28,532 nt of DNA. Source: an uncultured Lactobacillus sp. Its GTDB lineage: Bacteria; Bacillota; Bacilli; Lactobacillales; Lactobacillaceae. The stretch is taken from contig CAOOYH010000014.1 of the NCBI GenBank assembly GCA_948500755.1, forward strand, positions 1 through 28,532, read 5' to 3'. The notes beneath the pieces are model-generated. The model was not told the origin of the DNA, did no database searches, and was given only the letters and a program-made list of their open reading frames with translations. Position numbers and translations under genes: made by a program. Of this stretch, positions 7,932 through 15,492 are shown in pieces; position 1 is the stretch's first letter, and each line of letters begins with the position of its first letter.

Positions 7932-8762
7932 ATGACAGTAGGCGAAGCTTTAAAACAAATGAGGTTACAAGCCGGATTAGCACAAACGGAAATGACAGCT
8001 GGCGCTGTTTCAGAATCATTTTATTCAAAAATTGAAAGAGGGGTACATGCTGTTGATGTTCAGGTGTTAATTAATATTCTTTCTGCTCATCATATGGATG
8101 TTGTTCATTTCTTTTCGTTGCTCAATTTTCAAAAATCTGAGACTGAGCCGAATTTTGAAATAATTAATCAAATTAGTTTTGCCCAAAATAAGAAAGATAT
8201 ATCTGCTCTAGATAAAATTAAGAAAGAATTAGAAAATCGGGGGGGGAAGATACCTTTTTATCTGAGATTTCGACTGGAGAATGCCTATGCTTGGATCTAT
8301 CACAGTAATAGATTTGTTTCAGGAGCTATGAAACGAAAAATAAAGTCAGTAATCTTGGATGAAGATTGGAATCGTCCTGCATATCATTATCTAAGCCAAG
8401 CTGTAGTTATGCTAGATATAAATGAATCTTTTTATTTAGTCAAGTCTGCCTTCACAGCATATGAAAAGAACAAGGAGAATGATACGTTCACTTTGCAATT
8501 TGTTGCTTTAATTGCTGTTAATTATTTAAATTGTTGCTATCATCAAAATGCTGAGAAAAAATATGCGCAAGTAGCAATTGAATTTTTAAAAACATTACCT
8601 GTCGATCCAGTAATTGGTTTTTATAGAATTATTGGTACATATTATGAGTCGGTCTTTTCAAATAATACTAAAATTCGTGATATGATTATAGAGATTTTAA
8701 AGAGGATCGATTATTATAGTATGATTCGAGATACGGTCGAAGATATAAAGATAAATAAATAG
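7932..8762 (+). CDS. Rgg/GadR/MutR-family transcriptional regulator
   Basis: A 276-residue regulator with an N-terminal XRE-type helix-turn-helix (about residues 5-60: GEALKQMRLQAGLAQTEMT, then SESFYSKIERG) and a long all-helical C-terminal part of about 210 residues of the kind that binds short peptides in Rgg proteins. Rgg proteins usually control a neighbouring target and respond to a secreted peptide. No short hydrophobic-peptide gene is visible on either side, so the signal and target are unknown; the glycan operon upstream is a possible target. Start: GAGGAG at 7918-7923 is eight bases before ATG 7932; an in-frame GTG at 7923 overlaps this site and is rejected. A run of eight G (8239-8246) encodes Arg103-Gly104-Gly105; gain or loss of one base would truncate the protein soon after. 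It is flanked by terminators and forms its own unit. Confidence 0.8.
   Translation: MTVGEALKQMRLQAGLAQTEMTAGAVSESFYSKIERGVHAVDVQVLINILSAHHMDVVHFFSLLNFQKSETEPNFEIINQISFAQNKKDISALDKIKKELENRGGKIPFYLRFRLENAYAWIYHSNRFVSGAMKRKIKSVILDEDWNRPAYHYLSQAVVMLDINESFYLVKSAFTAYEKNKENDTFTLQFVALIAVNYLNCCYHQNAEKKYAQVAIEFLKTLPVDPVIGFYRIIGTYYESVFSNNTKIRDMIIEILKRIDYYSMIRDTVEDIKINK
8239..8246 (+). repeat. G8 homopolymer inside the Rgg gene
   Basis: Eight consecutive G in an otherwise AT-rich gene. One added G gives a stop after about 23 further codons; one lost G gives a stop six codons after the tract. It is therefore a candidate contingency locus, or a place where a sequencing error would matter. Confidence 0.9.
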
Positions 8763-8803
8763 AAAAAAGTGGTTAGTTTTAGTTATACTAACCACTTTTT
8801 TCT
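8761..8803. terminator. Bidirectional terminator between rgg and pepX
   Basis: A perfect 17-bp stem (AGAAAAAAGTGGTTAGT and its complement) with a 9-base loop, A-rich on one side and T-rich on the other. It sits between convergent genes and should stop transcription from both sides. Confidence 0.9.
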
Positions 8804-8840
8804 ATCTTATATAAACTTTATTTAGAGATCTTATCAATCA

Positions 8841-11225
8841 TTAAAGTTCATGAAAAATCAATTGTGTCTTATCTAAATCAATAGTATAAGTTTCTTCTTC
8901 TAATGGGCGCTTGGTCATCCCTTGGTCGGTTGAGTAGATAATTAAACCTAATCGGGCACCAGCTGGCAAGCGATAGAAGGTAGGTTGTAGTTCAAATTCT
9001 AAGTCATAGAATTTACCAGGTTCAACTTTTTCGGCATGTTTCATATCTGCATAGTTTTGAACATTCATGTGACCTTTAGTAATTAATTTAGCCTTAGTTT
9101 CTTTATCAGGAACGAATTCCTTCATTACCTCGGTGCCAAAGCGATAACCCAATTCTTGAATTTGATCATTAAATGACTTAGGAATTGGAGTGAGACGTTT
9201 TCTAGTACCTAGATCAACTAAAGCTACAGAAATTTGGCCTTTAGGAAGAGAGGTAGAAACACTCATTTTAATCTTAGGACGACCAACTACTGTAACAGTA
9301 TGAATGAATTCATCAGTTACAAAGCGCAATTGTTGATCAAGCCATTTTTCTTCTCCAGAAATGAAGTCGTACTGCCATTTTCCTTCAGAAATTTTAGCTT
9401 CTTTAAAGATTTTTCCACCTTGGTCTGTAAATGAAACTTTATCATTATCTTCTCCGCCATCTTTTAAGAGGCTGCCACTCTTATCTGGGAAGTAAATTTC
9501 TTTTTTACCTAATTCATTATTCCAAGTTGGTTCTTCATGCCAGATATCTGGTTGTAGATTATCTTGAATCATTACATCTTCCCATTGCTTGTAAGCATTA
9601 TTTTTAATGTCTAACAATTCATGACAGAACCAGAGGTTCATTAAATCAGAAAAGTCAATGGAAAGAAGATTATTCATGTTGTAGTGCGGACCTTGGTGTA
9701 AGAATAGTTTATGTGCAATTGGTAATTTAGAAACTTTTTGCCAAATCTTATAAACATTCTTAGGCTTAACATTCCAGTCATTAAGACCATGAACTGAAAT
9801 CCAAGAGCATTTAATATTATCAGTGTGGTGACGATAATTTCTAGCTTCCCAAAAATTAGAATATTGGCCAGTTTCACGATCTGATTTTTCTAAAAGCCGC
9901 TTTTGCATTGCATCGTATTTAGGTTTGATTTTTAGATAGTCACCTGCATCCCAAAGATTAGACTGACAAGTTTCAGCTAGCATATCTAAGTCTTCTCCTT
10001 GGCAAGCCTCTGGAGCAATGACTAAGCCATGCTCGCGGTAGTAATCATACCAAGAAGAAATTGCAGCTTCAGAAACTACAGTTTTAAGTCCCTTCACCCC
10101 TGTAGTAGCAATTGCAATTTGAAGAGTACCAAGGTATGAACGACCAGTCATTCCGATATTCCCATTACACCAGGAAGCTTTTGTCTCATGCTTTCTAGTT
10201 CTGTCAGTATAGGCAATACGATCACCATGGAGCCATTCAATAATTTCTTTAGCACTTTCAGTTTCTTCTGGTGCACCAGTAATTCTTAAACCGTCGGAAC
10301 CGCGTGTTCCAATGGCACCAGCATAAACATTTGCAAATCCGCGTGCTAATAAATATTCATTTAGCGAATAGGCTGCTTTATGTACAGCTTCTTCTGTAGC
10401 GGCTTGATCTTCACTAGCGGGCTTTTGAGCTTTAGCAGTAGGCATTGCCTCATACTTAGGGTAAGTACTCTTAGTAGCATCTTCTAGGTTGATATCTACA
10501 TTGTGGTTTCGTTTTTCATTAGCAATAATTCCGCCAAAGTATGGATCTGCTGTATAGAGAGCAGGGAACTTAAAGTTGTTTGATTGATAAGGACGAAAGA
10601 CTGTGACTTGAAGTAAATCAGGTTTGCCATCTTCATCAGTATCAAGATCACTTTCAACATAAACCACTTCACGAATAACCTTACTCATATCAAAAACTGG
10701 GAGTGACTTACCATTAAAGTACATAAATTTATTATTACCATAAAACTGGGTGAAGTAACCTTTACCAGCCATATTATCAATGAAAGTTTGGCCATTTTTA
10801 GCTCGAGTGTTAAGTAGGCGGTAGAAGACTTTAACTAATTCATTACGGTCAATTTCTTCTTGATCAGTATAAGGAAGGGCATTAGCCTTCATCCGAGCTA
10901 GTGGGTCATTTAAGTCATAATCGTAGCCAACATGATAGCCGAGTAATTGTAGGGCAACATTATAAAATTGGTTACGTGAAATTGAATTAGGATTTTCAGC
11001 TAAAAAATCTTTTAGATTTTTATGATCACTAACTGCAAATTCTGCTAGTTTAGCTTCTTTTGCACCATAAGTTTTGGCTTCGGCAACGGAGTTTTCAACT
11101 AGTGTTGCTAAAAGGCCGGAAAAACTATTTTCTTTCCAATCATTAGGTAAGAAGTTAATAGATTGTAGTTCTTTAACCATTTGATCAAAGTCTGTTTTTA
11201 AATAGCCATATTGATTATATTTCAT
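8841..11225 (-). CDS. pepX: Xaa-Pro dipeptidyl-peptidase (X-PDAP)
   Basis: PepX removes Xaa-Pro dipeptides from the N-terminus of peptides in the cytoplasm and is central to use of proline-rich casein peptides by lactic acid bacteria. The 794-residue protein matches the usual family size (about 760-795). The start MKYNQYGYLKTD is the typical lactobacillar N-terminus; an upstream in-frame GTG at 11237 lies in the ribosome binding site and is rejected. Visible landmarks: an N-terminal helical domain, then the alpha/beta-hydrolase catalytic domain with the nucleophile Ser363 in GRSYLG, probable Asp483 in HGLNDWNV and His514 in HQGPHYN, then a C-terminal beta-rich domain. Spacing of Ser, Asp and His fits the lactococcal enzyme. 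The ribosome binding site is GGAG, 11 bases before the ATG. It is divergent from pepN, another general aminopeptidase, and ends at a terminator shared with rgg. Confidence 0.96.
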   Translation of the reverse strand: MKYNQYGYLKTDFDQMVKELQSINFLPNDWKENSFSGLLATLVENSVAEAKTYGAKEAKLAEFAVSDHKNLKDFLAENPNSISRNQFYNVALQLLGYHVGYDYDLNDPLARMKANALPYTDQEEIDRNELVKVFYRLLNTRAKNGQTFIDNMAGKGYFTQFYGNNKFMYFNGKSLPVFDMSKVIREVVYVESDLDTDEDGKPDLLQVTVFRPYQSNNFKFPALYTADPYFGGIIANEKRNHNVDINLEDATKSTYPKYEAMPTAKAQKPASEDQAATEEAVHKAAYSLNEYLLARGFANVYAGAIGTRGSDGLRITGAPEETESAKEIIEWLHGDRIAYTDRTRKHETKASWCNGNIGMTGRSYLGTLQIAIATTGVKGLKTVVSEAAISSWYDYYREHGLVIAPEACQGEDLDMLAETCQSNLWDAGDYLKIKPKYDAMQKRLLEKSDRETGQYSNFWEARNYRHHTDNIKCSWISVHGLNDWNVKPKNVYKIWQKVSKLPIAHKLFLHQGPHYNMNNLLSIDFSDLMNLWFCHELLDIKNNAYKQWEDVMIQDNLQPDIWHEEPTWNNELGKKEIYFPDKSGSLLKDGGEDNDKVSFTDQGGKIFKEAKISEGKWQYDFISGEEKWLDQQLRFVTDEFIHTVTVVGRPKIKMSVSTSLPKGQISVALVDLGTRKRLTPIPKSFNDQIQELGYRFGTEVMKEFVPDKETKAKLITKGHMNVQNYADMKHAEKVEPGKFYDLEFELQPTFYRLPAGARLGLIIYSTDQGMTKRPLEEETYTIDLDKTQLIFHEL

Positions 11226-11379
11226 TATAAAAAGCACTCCTTTTTGTCTTTTCTCTTAATTTTTATTTTACTAGTTTTAATTGAATAAAAGAAGAATGAA
11301 ACAATATTTTAAATTATGTAGGAGAGCCTAAATTATTTTTAATTTAACCCAAAAACTGGTAAGTAAGATTTTAATTTCT

Positions 11380-11385
11380 TATAAT
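11380..11385 (+). promoter_or_regulatory. Candidate -10 element of pepN
   Basis: TATAAT lies 36 bases upstream of the pepN start; the -35 region (about 11357-11362, TGGTAA) is poor. No distinct promoter for pepX was found in this same intergenic region beyond AT-rich DNA. Confidence 0.4.
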
Positions 11386-11421
11386 AAATAGTTGAGAAGT
11401 TAAAATATTGGAGGTCAAAAT

Positions 11422-13956
11422 ATGACAGAAGTAAAACGCTTTTATGAAACTTTTCATCCAGAACATTATGATATCTATTTAGATATTAGTCGTGAAAAGA
11501 AGAGATTTCATGGTAAGACTGTTGTAATCGGTGAAGCACAAGAAGAATTAGTCAAACTAAATCAAAAGTACTTAAAGATTACCTCTGTTAGAGTAGATCA
11601 AAAGAAGGCTGACTTTAATTACAACGATAAAGATGAAGTAATTAATATTGAAGCTGGAAAAGTAGGTAAGATGAAAATTGAAGTTGACTTCGAAGGTAAG
11701 TTGACTGATACAATGATGGGAATTTATCCTTCTTACTACGAAGTTGATGGTGAAAAGAAGCAATTAATTGGTACACAATTTGAAACCACCTTTGCTCGTC
11801 AAGCCTTCCCATGTGTTGATGAACCAGAAGCAAAAGCTACTTTTGCACTTGCAATTAAGTTTGATGAAAAACCTGGTGAAAGTATTATTTCTAACCAACC
11901 AGAAGAGAAGTTTAAAGATGGTGTTCACTACTTTAAACCAACTCTACGTATGTCTAGTTATTTAGTTGCTTTTGTCTTTGGTGATATGCAAAGAAAATTG
12001 ACTAAGACAAAATCTGGCGTTGAAATTGGTGTTTTTGCTACAAGAGCTCACCAAGCAAAAGAGTTAGATTTTGCCTTAGATATTGCTAAGCGTTCAATTG
12101 AATTCTTTGAAGATTTCTATGAAACTCCATATCCATTAGAGCATTCATATCAAGTAGCACTTCCTGACTTTTCAGCTGGTGCGATGGAAAACTGGGGCTG
12201 TGTAACTTATCGTGAAGCATACTTATTACTTGATCCTGACAACACTTCATTAGAAATGAAGCAATTAGTTGCTACAGTTATTGCTCATGAATTAGCTCAC
12301 CAATGGTTTGGAGACTTAGTAACTATGAAGTGGTGGGATAATCTATGGCTTAACGAAAGTTTTGCTAATATGATGGAATATGTGGCTATTGATGCCTTAG
12401 AACCAAATTGGAAGATTTGGGAAATGTTCCAAACTTCAGAAGTTCCAGCAGCTCTCCAAAGGGATGCAACAGATGGTGTTCAATCTGTTCATGTTATGGT
12501 TAACGATCCAGCTGAAATTGATGCCTTATTTGACTCAGCCATTGTTTATGCAAAGGGATCAAGAATGTTAGTAATGGTTCGTGCCTTACTAGGAGATGAA
12601 GCTCTTCGTGAAGGTTTGAAGAACTACTTTGCTGCTCATAAATATGGTAATGCAACTGGGGATGATTTATGGAAGGCGCTTGGAGAAGCAAGCGGCTTAG
12701 ACATTGGTGCGATTATGCATTCATGGCTTGAACAACCAGGTTACCCAGTAGTAAATGCAAAAGTTGAAGATGGTAAGTTAGTTTTAACTCAAAAACAATT
12801 CTTTATCGGTGAAGGTAAGGAAGTAGGACGTAAGTGGCAAATTCCACTAAATTCAAACTATGCTGCTGTTCCAAAGATTATGAAGGATGAAAAATTAGTT
12901 GTTGGTGACTATGCTGATTTAATTGCTGACAACGGTGTTCCATTCCGTTTAAATGTAGGCAACAATTCAGACTTTATTGTTAAATATGATAAGACCTTAC
13001 TTGATGATATTTTGAACCACATTGATGAATTAGATGCGGTTGATAAATTACAGTTACTACAAGACTTCAGATTATTAGCAGAAGGCGGTCATATGTCTTA
13101 TGCAGACATTGTTCCACTTCTTCCTAAATTTGCAGATTCTACTTCACCAATTGTAAACAATGCTTTATACAGAATTATGACTACTTTACGTAATTTTGTA
13201 ACTCCAGATTCTAAGGAAGAAAAGGATCTAAAGAAGCTTTATAATTTACTTTCTGAAAAACAAGTTAAGCGTCTAGGATTACTTCCAAAAGCTGGTGAAT
13301 CTAATGATGATAATTTAACTAGACCATATGTTGTTGCAGCTTCCTTATATGCTGGTAATGATGAGACAATTAACGGTCTACACACTATTTATTCAGAAAA
13401 TTCTGATAACCTAGAGGGTATTTCAGCTGATATTAGAAGTGCTGTTTTGGTTAACGAAGTTAAGAACTTTGGTAACATGACTTTATTTGATAAACTTCTT
13501 AAGAAGTATCAAGAAACTTCTGACGCAAGCTTGAAGCAAGACTTATGTGCTGGTATCACTTCAACTAAAATGCCTGAAATCATTGATGCAATTGTTGATG
13601 ACTTTGAAAATTCTGAAATTATTAAGCCACAAGACTTACGTGCATGGTACCGTAATGTTTTAGCTAATCCATTTGGTCAAGAACAAGCTTGGAACTGGAT
13701 TAGATTAGAATGGCCATGGCTTGAAGCAACTGTAGGTGGAGATATGGAATTTGCAACCTTTATTACTGTAACTGCAAATATTTTCCATACTGAAGAAAGA
13801 TTGAATCAATTCAAAGACTTCTTTGAACCAAAGATTAATACTCCAGGCTTAACTCGTGAAATTAAGATGGATACTAAGGTAATTGAAACTAAGGTTAACT
13901 TAGTTAAGAAAGAACAGTCTGCTGTTAACGCTGCAATTGCTAAAGCTGTTGACTAA
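11422..13956 (+). CDS. pepN: Aminopeptidase N (lysyl aminopeptidase), M1 metallopeptidase
   Basis: PepN is a cytoplasmic zinc aminopeptidase that removes a broad range of N-terminal residues from peptides. The 844-residue length matches lactobacillar PepN. Order of domains: N-terminal beta-saddle, catalytic domain with the substrate-anchoring GAMEN (residues 253-257) and the zinc site HELAH (289-293) followed 18 residues later by Glu312 in NES, and a long C-terminal helical ERAP1-like domain. All M1 catalytic landmarks are intact. GGAGG lies eight bases before the ATG. The gene is a single unit with its own terminator. Its codon use is strongly biased and almost free of ATA, as expected of a highly expressed core gene, in contrast to the surface genes in the left part of the window. 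Confidence 0.97.
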   Translation: MTEVKRFYETFHPEHYDIYLDISREKKRFHGKTVVIGEAQEELVKLNQKYLKITSVRVDQKKADFNYNDKDEVINIEAGKVGKMKIEVDFEGKLTDTMMGIYPSYYEVDGEKKQLIGTQFETTFARQAFPCVDEPEAKATFALAIKFDEKPGESIISNQPEEKFKDGVHYFKPTLRMSSYLVAFVFGDMQRKLTKTKSGVEIGVFATRAHQAKELDFALDIAKRSIEFFEDFYETPYPLEHSYQVALPDFSAGAMENWGCVTYREAYLLLDPDNTSLEMKQLVATVIAHELAHQWFGDLVTMKWWDNLWLNESFANMMEYVAIDALEPNWKIWEMFQTSEVPAALQRDATDGVQSVHVMVNDPAEIDALFDSAIVYAKGSRMLVMVRALLGDEALREGLKNYFAAHKYGNATGDDLWKALGEASGLDIGAIMHSWLEQPGYPVVNAKVEDGKLVLTQKQFFIGEGKEVGRKWQIPLNSNYAAVPKIMKDEKLVVGDYADLIADNGVPFRLNVGNNSDFIVKYDKTLLDDILNHIDELDAVDKLQLLQDFRLLAEGGHMSYADIVPLLPKFADSTSPIVNNALYRIMTTLRNFVTPDSKEEKDLKKLYNLLSEKQVKRLGLLPKAGESNDDNLTRPYVVAASLYAGNDETINGLHTIYSENSDNLEGISADIRSAVLVNEVKNFGNMTLFDKLLKKYQETSDASLKQDLCAGITSTKMPEIIDAIVDDFENSEIIKPQDLRAWYRNVLANPFGQEQAWNWIRLEWPWLEATVGGDMEFATFITVTANIFHTEERLNQFKDFFEPKINTPGLTREIKMDTKVIETKVNLVKKEQSAVNAAIAKAVD

Positions 13957-13982
13957 AATTTGAAAAATAAATAATTAAAAGG

Positions 13983-14010
13983 TGCGCTTTCAGTTTTGAA
14001 AGCGCATTTT
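13983..14010 (+). terminator. pepN terminator
   Basis: A 9-bp GC-containing stem TGCGCTTTC / GAAAGCGCA with a 6-base loop followed by TTTTT. Confidence 0.85.
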
Positions 14011-14019
14011 TGATATAAT
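14011..14019 (+). promoter_or_regulatory. Extended -10 promoter of the HAD gene
   Basis: TGATATAAT is a perfect extended -10 box placed directly after the T-run of the pepN terminator and 24 bases before the HAD start codon. The -35 position falls inside the terminator hairpin and shows no consensus. Confidence 0.5.
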
Positions 14020-14042
14020 TGAAAAGATAGAGGTGAGAGGAT

Positions 14043-14813
14043 TTGGTAAAAACAATATTTTTTGATGTGGACGGGACATTAGTTTCTCATAAAACTGATA
14101 GCGTTCCAGAAAGTACTAGGAAGGCACTTAAGCTTTTACATGAAAATGGCTATAAATTAGTGCTAGCTACAGGCCGTGATATGAGTCAATTGAAAAAATT
14201 ACCAGTCAAGGATTTGAAATTTGATGGTTATTTGACGATGAATGGTCAACTTTGTTTAGATGGAGATGGAAAAGAAATTTTTGGTAATCCAATTGATGAG
14301 AAGGATACTGAAAAAATGGTCCAATTAATTAAAGAAAAAACTGTTCCAATTACTACGATTGGTAAAGAGGGTCCGTATATTAATTTTGTAACTGATGAGG
14401 TGGTAGCTGCTCAAAAAGCTGTTTCAAGTAAGGTTGCACCCGTTGGTGAATATCACGGAGAAAAGGTCTATCAATTTATTGCATATGGAGATCGAGAAAA
14501 ATTAAAGAATTTAGTGAATGATTTGCCTAATTGTAAATTAAGTTGGTGGAATGAATATGCAGTAGATATCATCTCAAAAGACGGTGGTAAATTAGCTGGT
14601 ATTGAAAAGTATCTAGAACTACAAGGTCAAACCTTAGCAGATGCAATGGCTTTTGGTGACGGGGAAAATGATTTAGAGATGTTAAAGGCTGTTAAAATTG
14701 GAGTTGCAATGGGGAACGGCGAAAAGCAAGTAAAGCATATTGCAGACTATGTAACTACTGATATTGATGCAGATGGCATCTTTAATGCATGCAAGCACTA
14801 TAAGTTGATTTAA
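14043..14813 (+). CDS. Cof-type HAD-superfamily phosphatase
   Basis: A 256-residue cytoplasmic hydrolase of the HAD superfamily, Cof/YidA-like subgroup, which typically dephosphorylates sugar phosphates or related small metabolites. Motif I is FFDVDGTL with nucleophile Asp8 and acid/base Asp10; motif II is LATGR; motif IV is GDGEND (205-210). The region between residues about 85 and 180 is the C2-type cap that sets specificity. The start is a TTG at 14043 preceded by GAGGTGA; no ATG near the N-terminus would keep motif I complete. Substrate cannot be told from sequence. It stands alone between the pepN terminator and its own terminator. Confidence 0.88.
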   Translation: MVKTIFFDVDGTLVSHKTDSVPESTRKALKLLHENGYKLVLATGRDMSQLKKLPVKDLKFDGYLTMNGQLCLDGDGKEIFGNPIDEKDTEKMVQLIKEKTVPITTIGKEGPYINFVTDEVVAAQKAVSSKVAPVGEYHGEKVYQFIAYGDREKLKNLVNDLPNCKLSWWNEYAVDIISKDGGKLAGIEKYLELQGQTLADAMAFGDGENDLEMLKAVKIGVAMGNGEKQVKHIADYVTTDIDADGIFNACKHYKLI

Positions 14814-14818
14814 AGTAA

Positions 14819-14855
14819 AAGGAATGACAAATATTAGTTGTTGTTCCTTATTTTT
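14819..14855 (+). terminator. Terminator of the HAD gene
   Basis: A 12-bp stem (AAGGAATGACAA / TTGTTGTTCCTT) with two G-U pairs and a 7-base loop, then ATTTTT. Confidence 0.75.
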
Positions 14856-14918
14856 GTATTCTTAAAGATGGTGTAGATAAAAAATTTAAATTAAAATCAA
14901 AAAAATTGAAAAAAGTAA

Positions 14919-14947
14919 TTGACATATAAGTCTCTTTTCCCTATACT
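14919..14947 (+). promoter_or_regulatory. Strong promoter of tRNA-Arg
   Basis: TTGACA (14919-14924), a 17-base spacer and TATACT (14942-14947), about 23 bases before the tRNA. This is the best consensus promoter on the plus strand of the window. Confidence 0.85.
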
Positions 14948-14970
14948 AGAATATGTTCTGTTAAGGAATT

Positions 14971-15044
14971 GGTTTGGTAGCTCAGCTGGATAGAGCAACG
15001 GTCTTCTAAACCGTGGGTCGTGAGTTCGAATCTCACCCAAATCA
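14971..15044 (+). tRNA. tRNA-Arg (anticodon UCU)
   Basis: A 74-base cloverleaf: acceptor GGTTTGG pairs with CCAAATC (one G-U), D-stem GCTC/GAGC, anticodon stem ACGGT/ACCGT with loop CTTCTAA giving anticodon TCT (Arg, codons AGA/AGG), variable loop GGGTC, T-stem GTGAG/CTCAC with loop TTCGAAT, discriminator A. The CCA end is not encoded. Its last eight bases and the DNA beyond are repeated 2150 bp downstream, which marks it as the integration target of a mobile element. Confidence 0.97.
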
Positions 15045-15092
15045 CTGATATGACGCTCCGCATGGGGCGTCTTTTTTTGTGCAATTTTTTAT
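15037..15092 (+). repeat. Left direct repeat (attL-like): tRNA-Arg 3' end plus terminator
   Basis: These 56 bases recur at 17187-17243. The first 24 bases are identical (from CCAAATC of the acceptor stem through the left half of the terminator stem); the rest differs by three substitutions and one T. In the usual arrangement for elements inserted in tRNA genes, this copy, which completes the tRNA, was brought in by the element. Confidence 0.85.
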
Positions 15093-15170
15093 TTGACCCC
15101 CAAATGACCCCCAAGCTAATTTATTTGTTACTTTCTTTAAGTTGATGGAATTATTTTTAAAAGAACTATA
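15042..15170 (-). pseudogene. Probable C-terminal remnant of a phage-type integrase
   Basis: On the minus strand an open frame of 42 codons with no start runs from an in-frame TGA at 15171-15173 to a TGA inside the tRNA end. It contains KKVTNKLAWGSFGGQIKN, encoded by the tandem TGACCCCCAA repeats at 15094-15103 and 15105-15114. Tails rich in FGGQ-like motifs that read across the attachment site resemble the ends of some Firmicutes tyrosine recombinases; this is from memory and not from a search. Position and orientation next to attL fit an integrase. No catalytic residues remain. It could be chance coding in a short stretch. Confidence 0.35.
15052..15078 (+). terminator. tRNA-Arg terminator, element-side copy
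   Basis: Stem GACGCTCC / GGGGCGTC with one U-G pair and loop GCAT, followed by seven T. Confidence 0.88.
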
Positions 15171-15238
15171 TCAATGATTTTGCAATAAGCTTTAAATATA
15201 CTACATTTAAACTACAGCAAAGAGATACAAGGAATTCT

Positions 15239-15280
15239 AAAAAAGTATTACCGGTTTTCTACAAAAAGTAATACTTTTTT
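15239..15280. terminator. Orphan perfect hairpin, bidirectional terminator-like
   Basis: AAAAAAGTATTAC (15239-15251) and its exact complement (15268-15280) enclose a 16-base loop, with A-run and T-run at the outer ends. No intact gene ends here on either strand, so it probably belonged to a gene lost from the islet. Confidence 0.6.
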
Positions 15281-15430
15281 GACCATTTAGTGCAATTTGT
15301 GCTATCGGGCTTTCGTTTATGACATAATTTTTCTAATAATTGAACTCTTAATATTCTCAATTACTCATCAATAGATTAATTTTAAGTAGATTTTATGGTG
15401 TGATTCTTATTTTATTTTTGTTAAAAAATA

Positions 15431-15459
15431 TTGATTTATTTTAATTTTATATTTATTAT
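15431..15459 (+). promoter_or_regulatory. Possible promoter of the ABC exporter gene
   Basis: TTGATT, 17 bases, TATTAT, ending 33 bases before the start codon. The surrounding DNA is so AT-rich that such a match could be chance. Confidence 0.3.
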
Positions 15460-15492
15460 TTAAATTAAAATTTAATAAACCAAGGAGTATAT

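Larger units (their letters stand above)
15079..15492. other. Gene-free AT-rich stretch inside the islet
   Basis: Apart from the integrase-like tail, one perfect hairpin and a possible promoter for the ABC gene, nothing coding is supported. A 10-codon frame starting at 15144 has no ribosome binding site. No bacteriocin-like or signal-peptide-like small gene was seen. Confidence 0.6.

Noticed and set aside
8804..8840. Short hydrophobic signal-peptide gene for the Rgg regulator
   Set aside because: The gaps on both sides of the gene hold only terminators and the ribosome binding site; no small frame with a ribosome binding site was found.
11226..11237. GTG at 11237 as the pepX start
   Set aside because: It overlaps the ribosome binding site; MKYNQYG at 11225 is the typical PepX N-terminus.
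15144..15176. Ten-codon frame MELFLKELYQ in the islet
   Set aside because: No ribosome binding site and too short; its likeness to the first residues of the ABC protein is slight.
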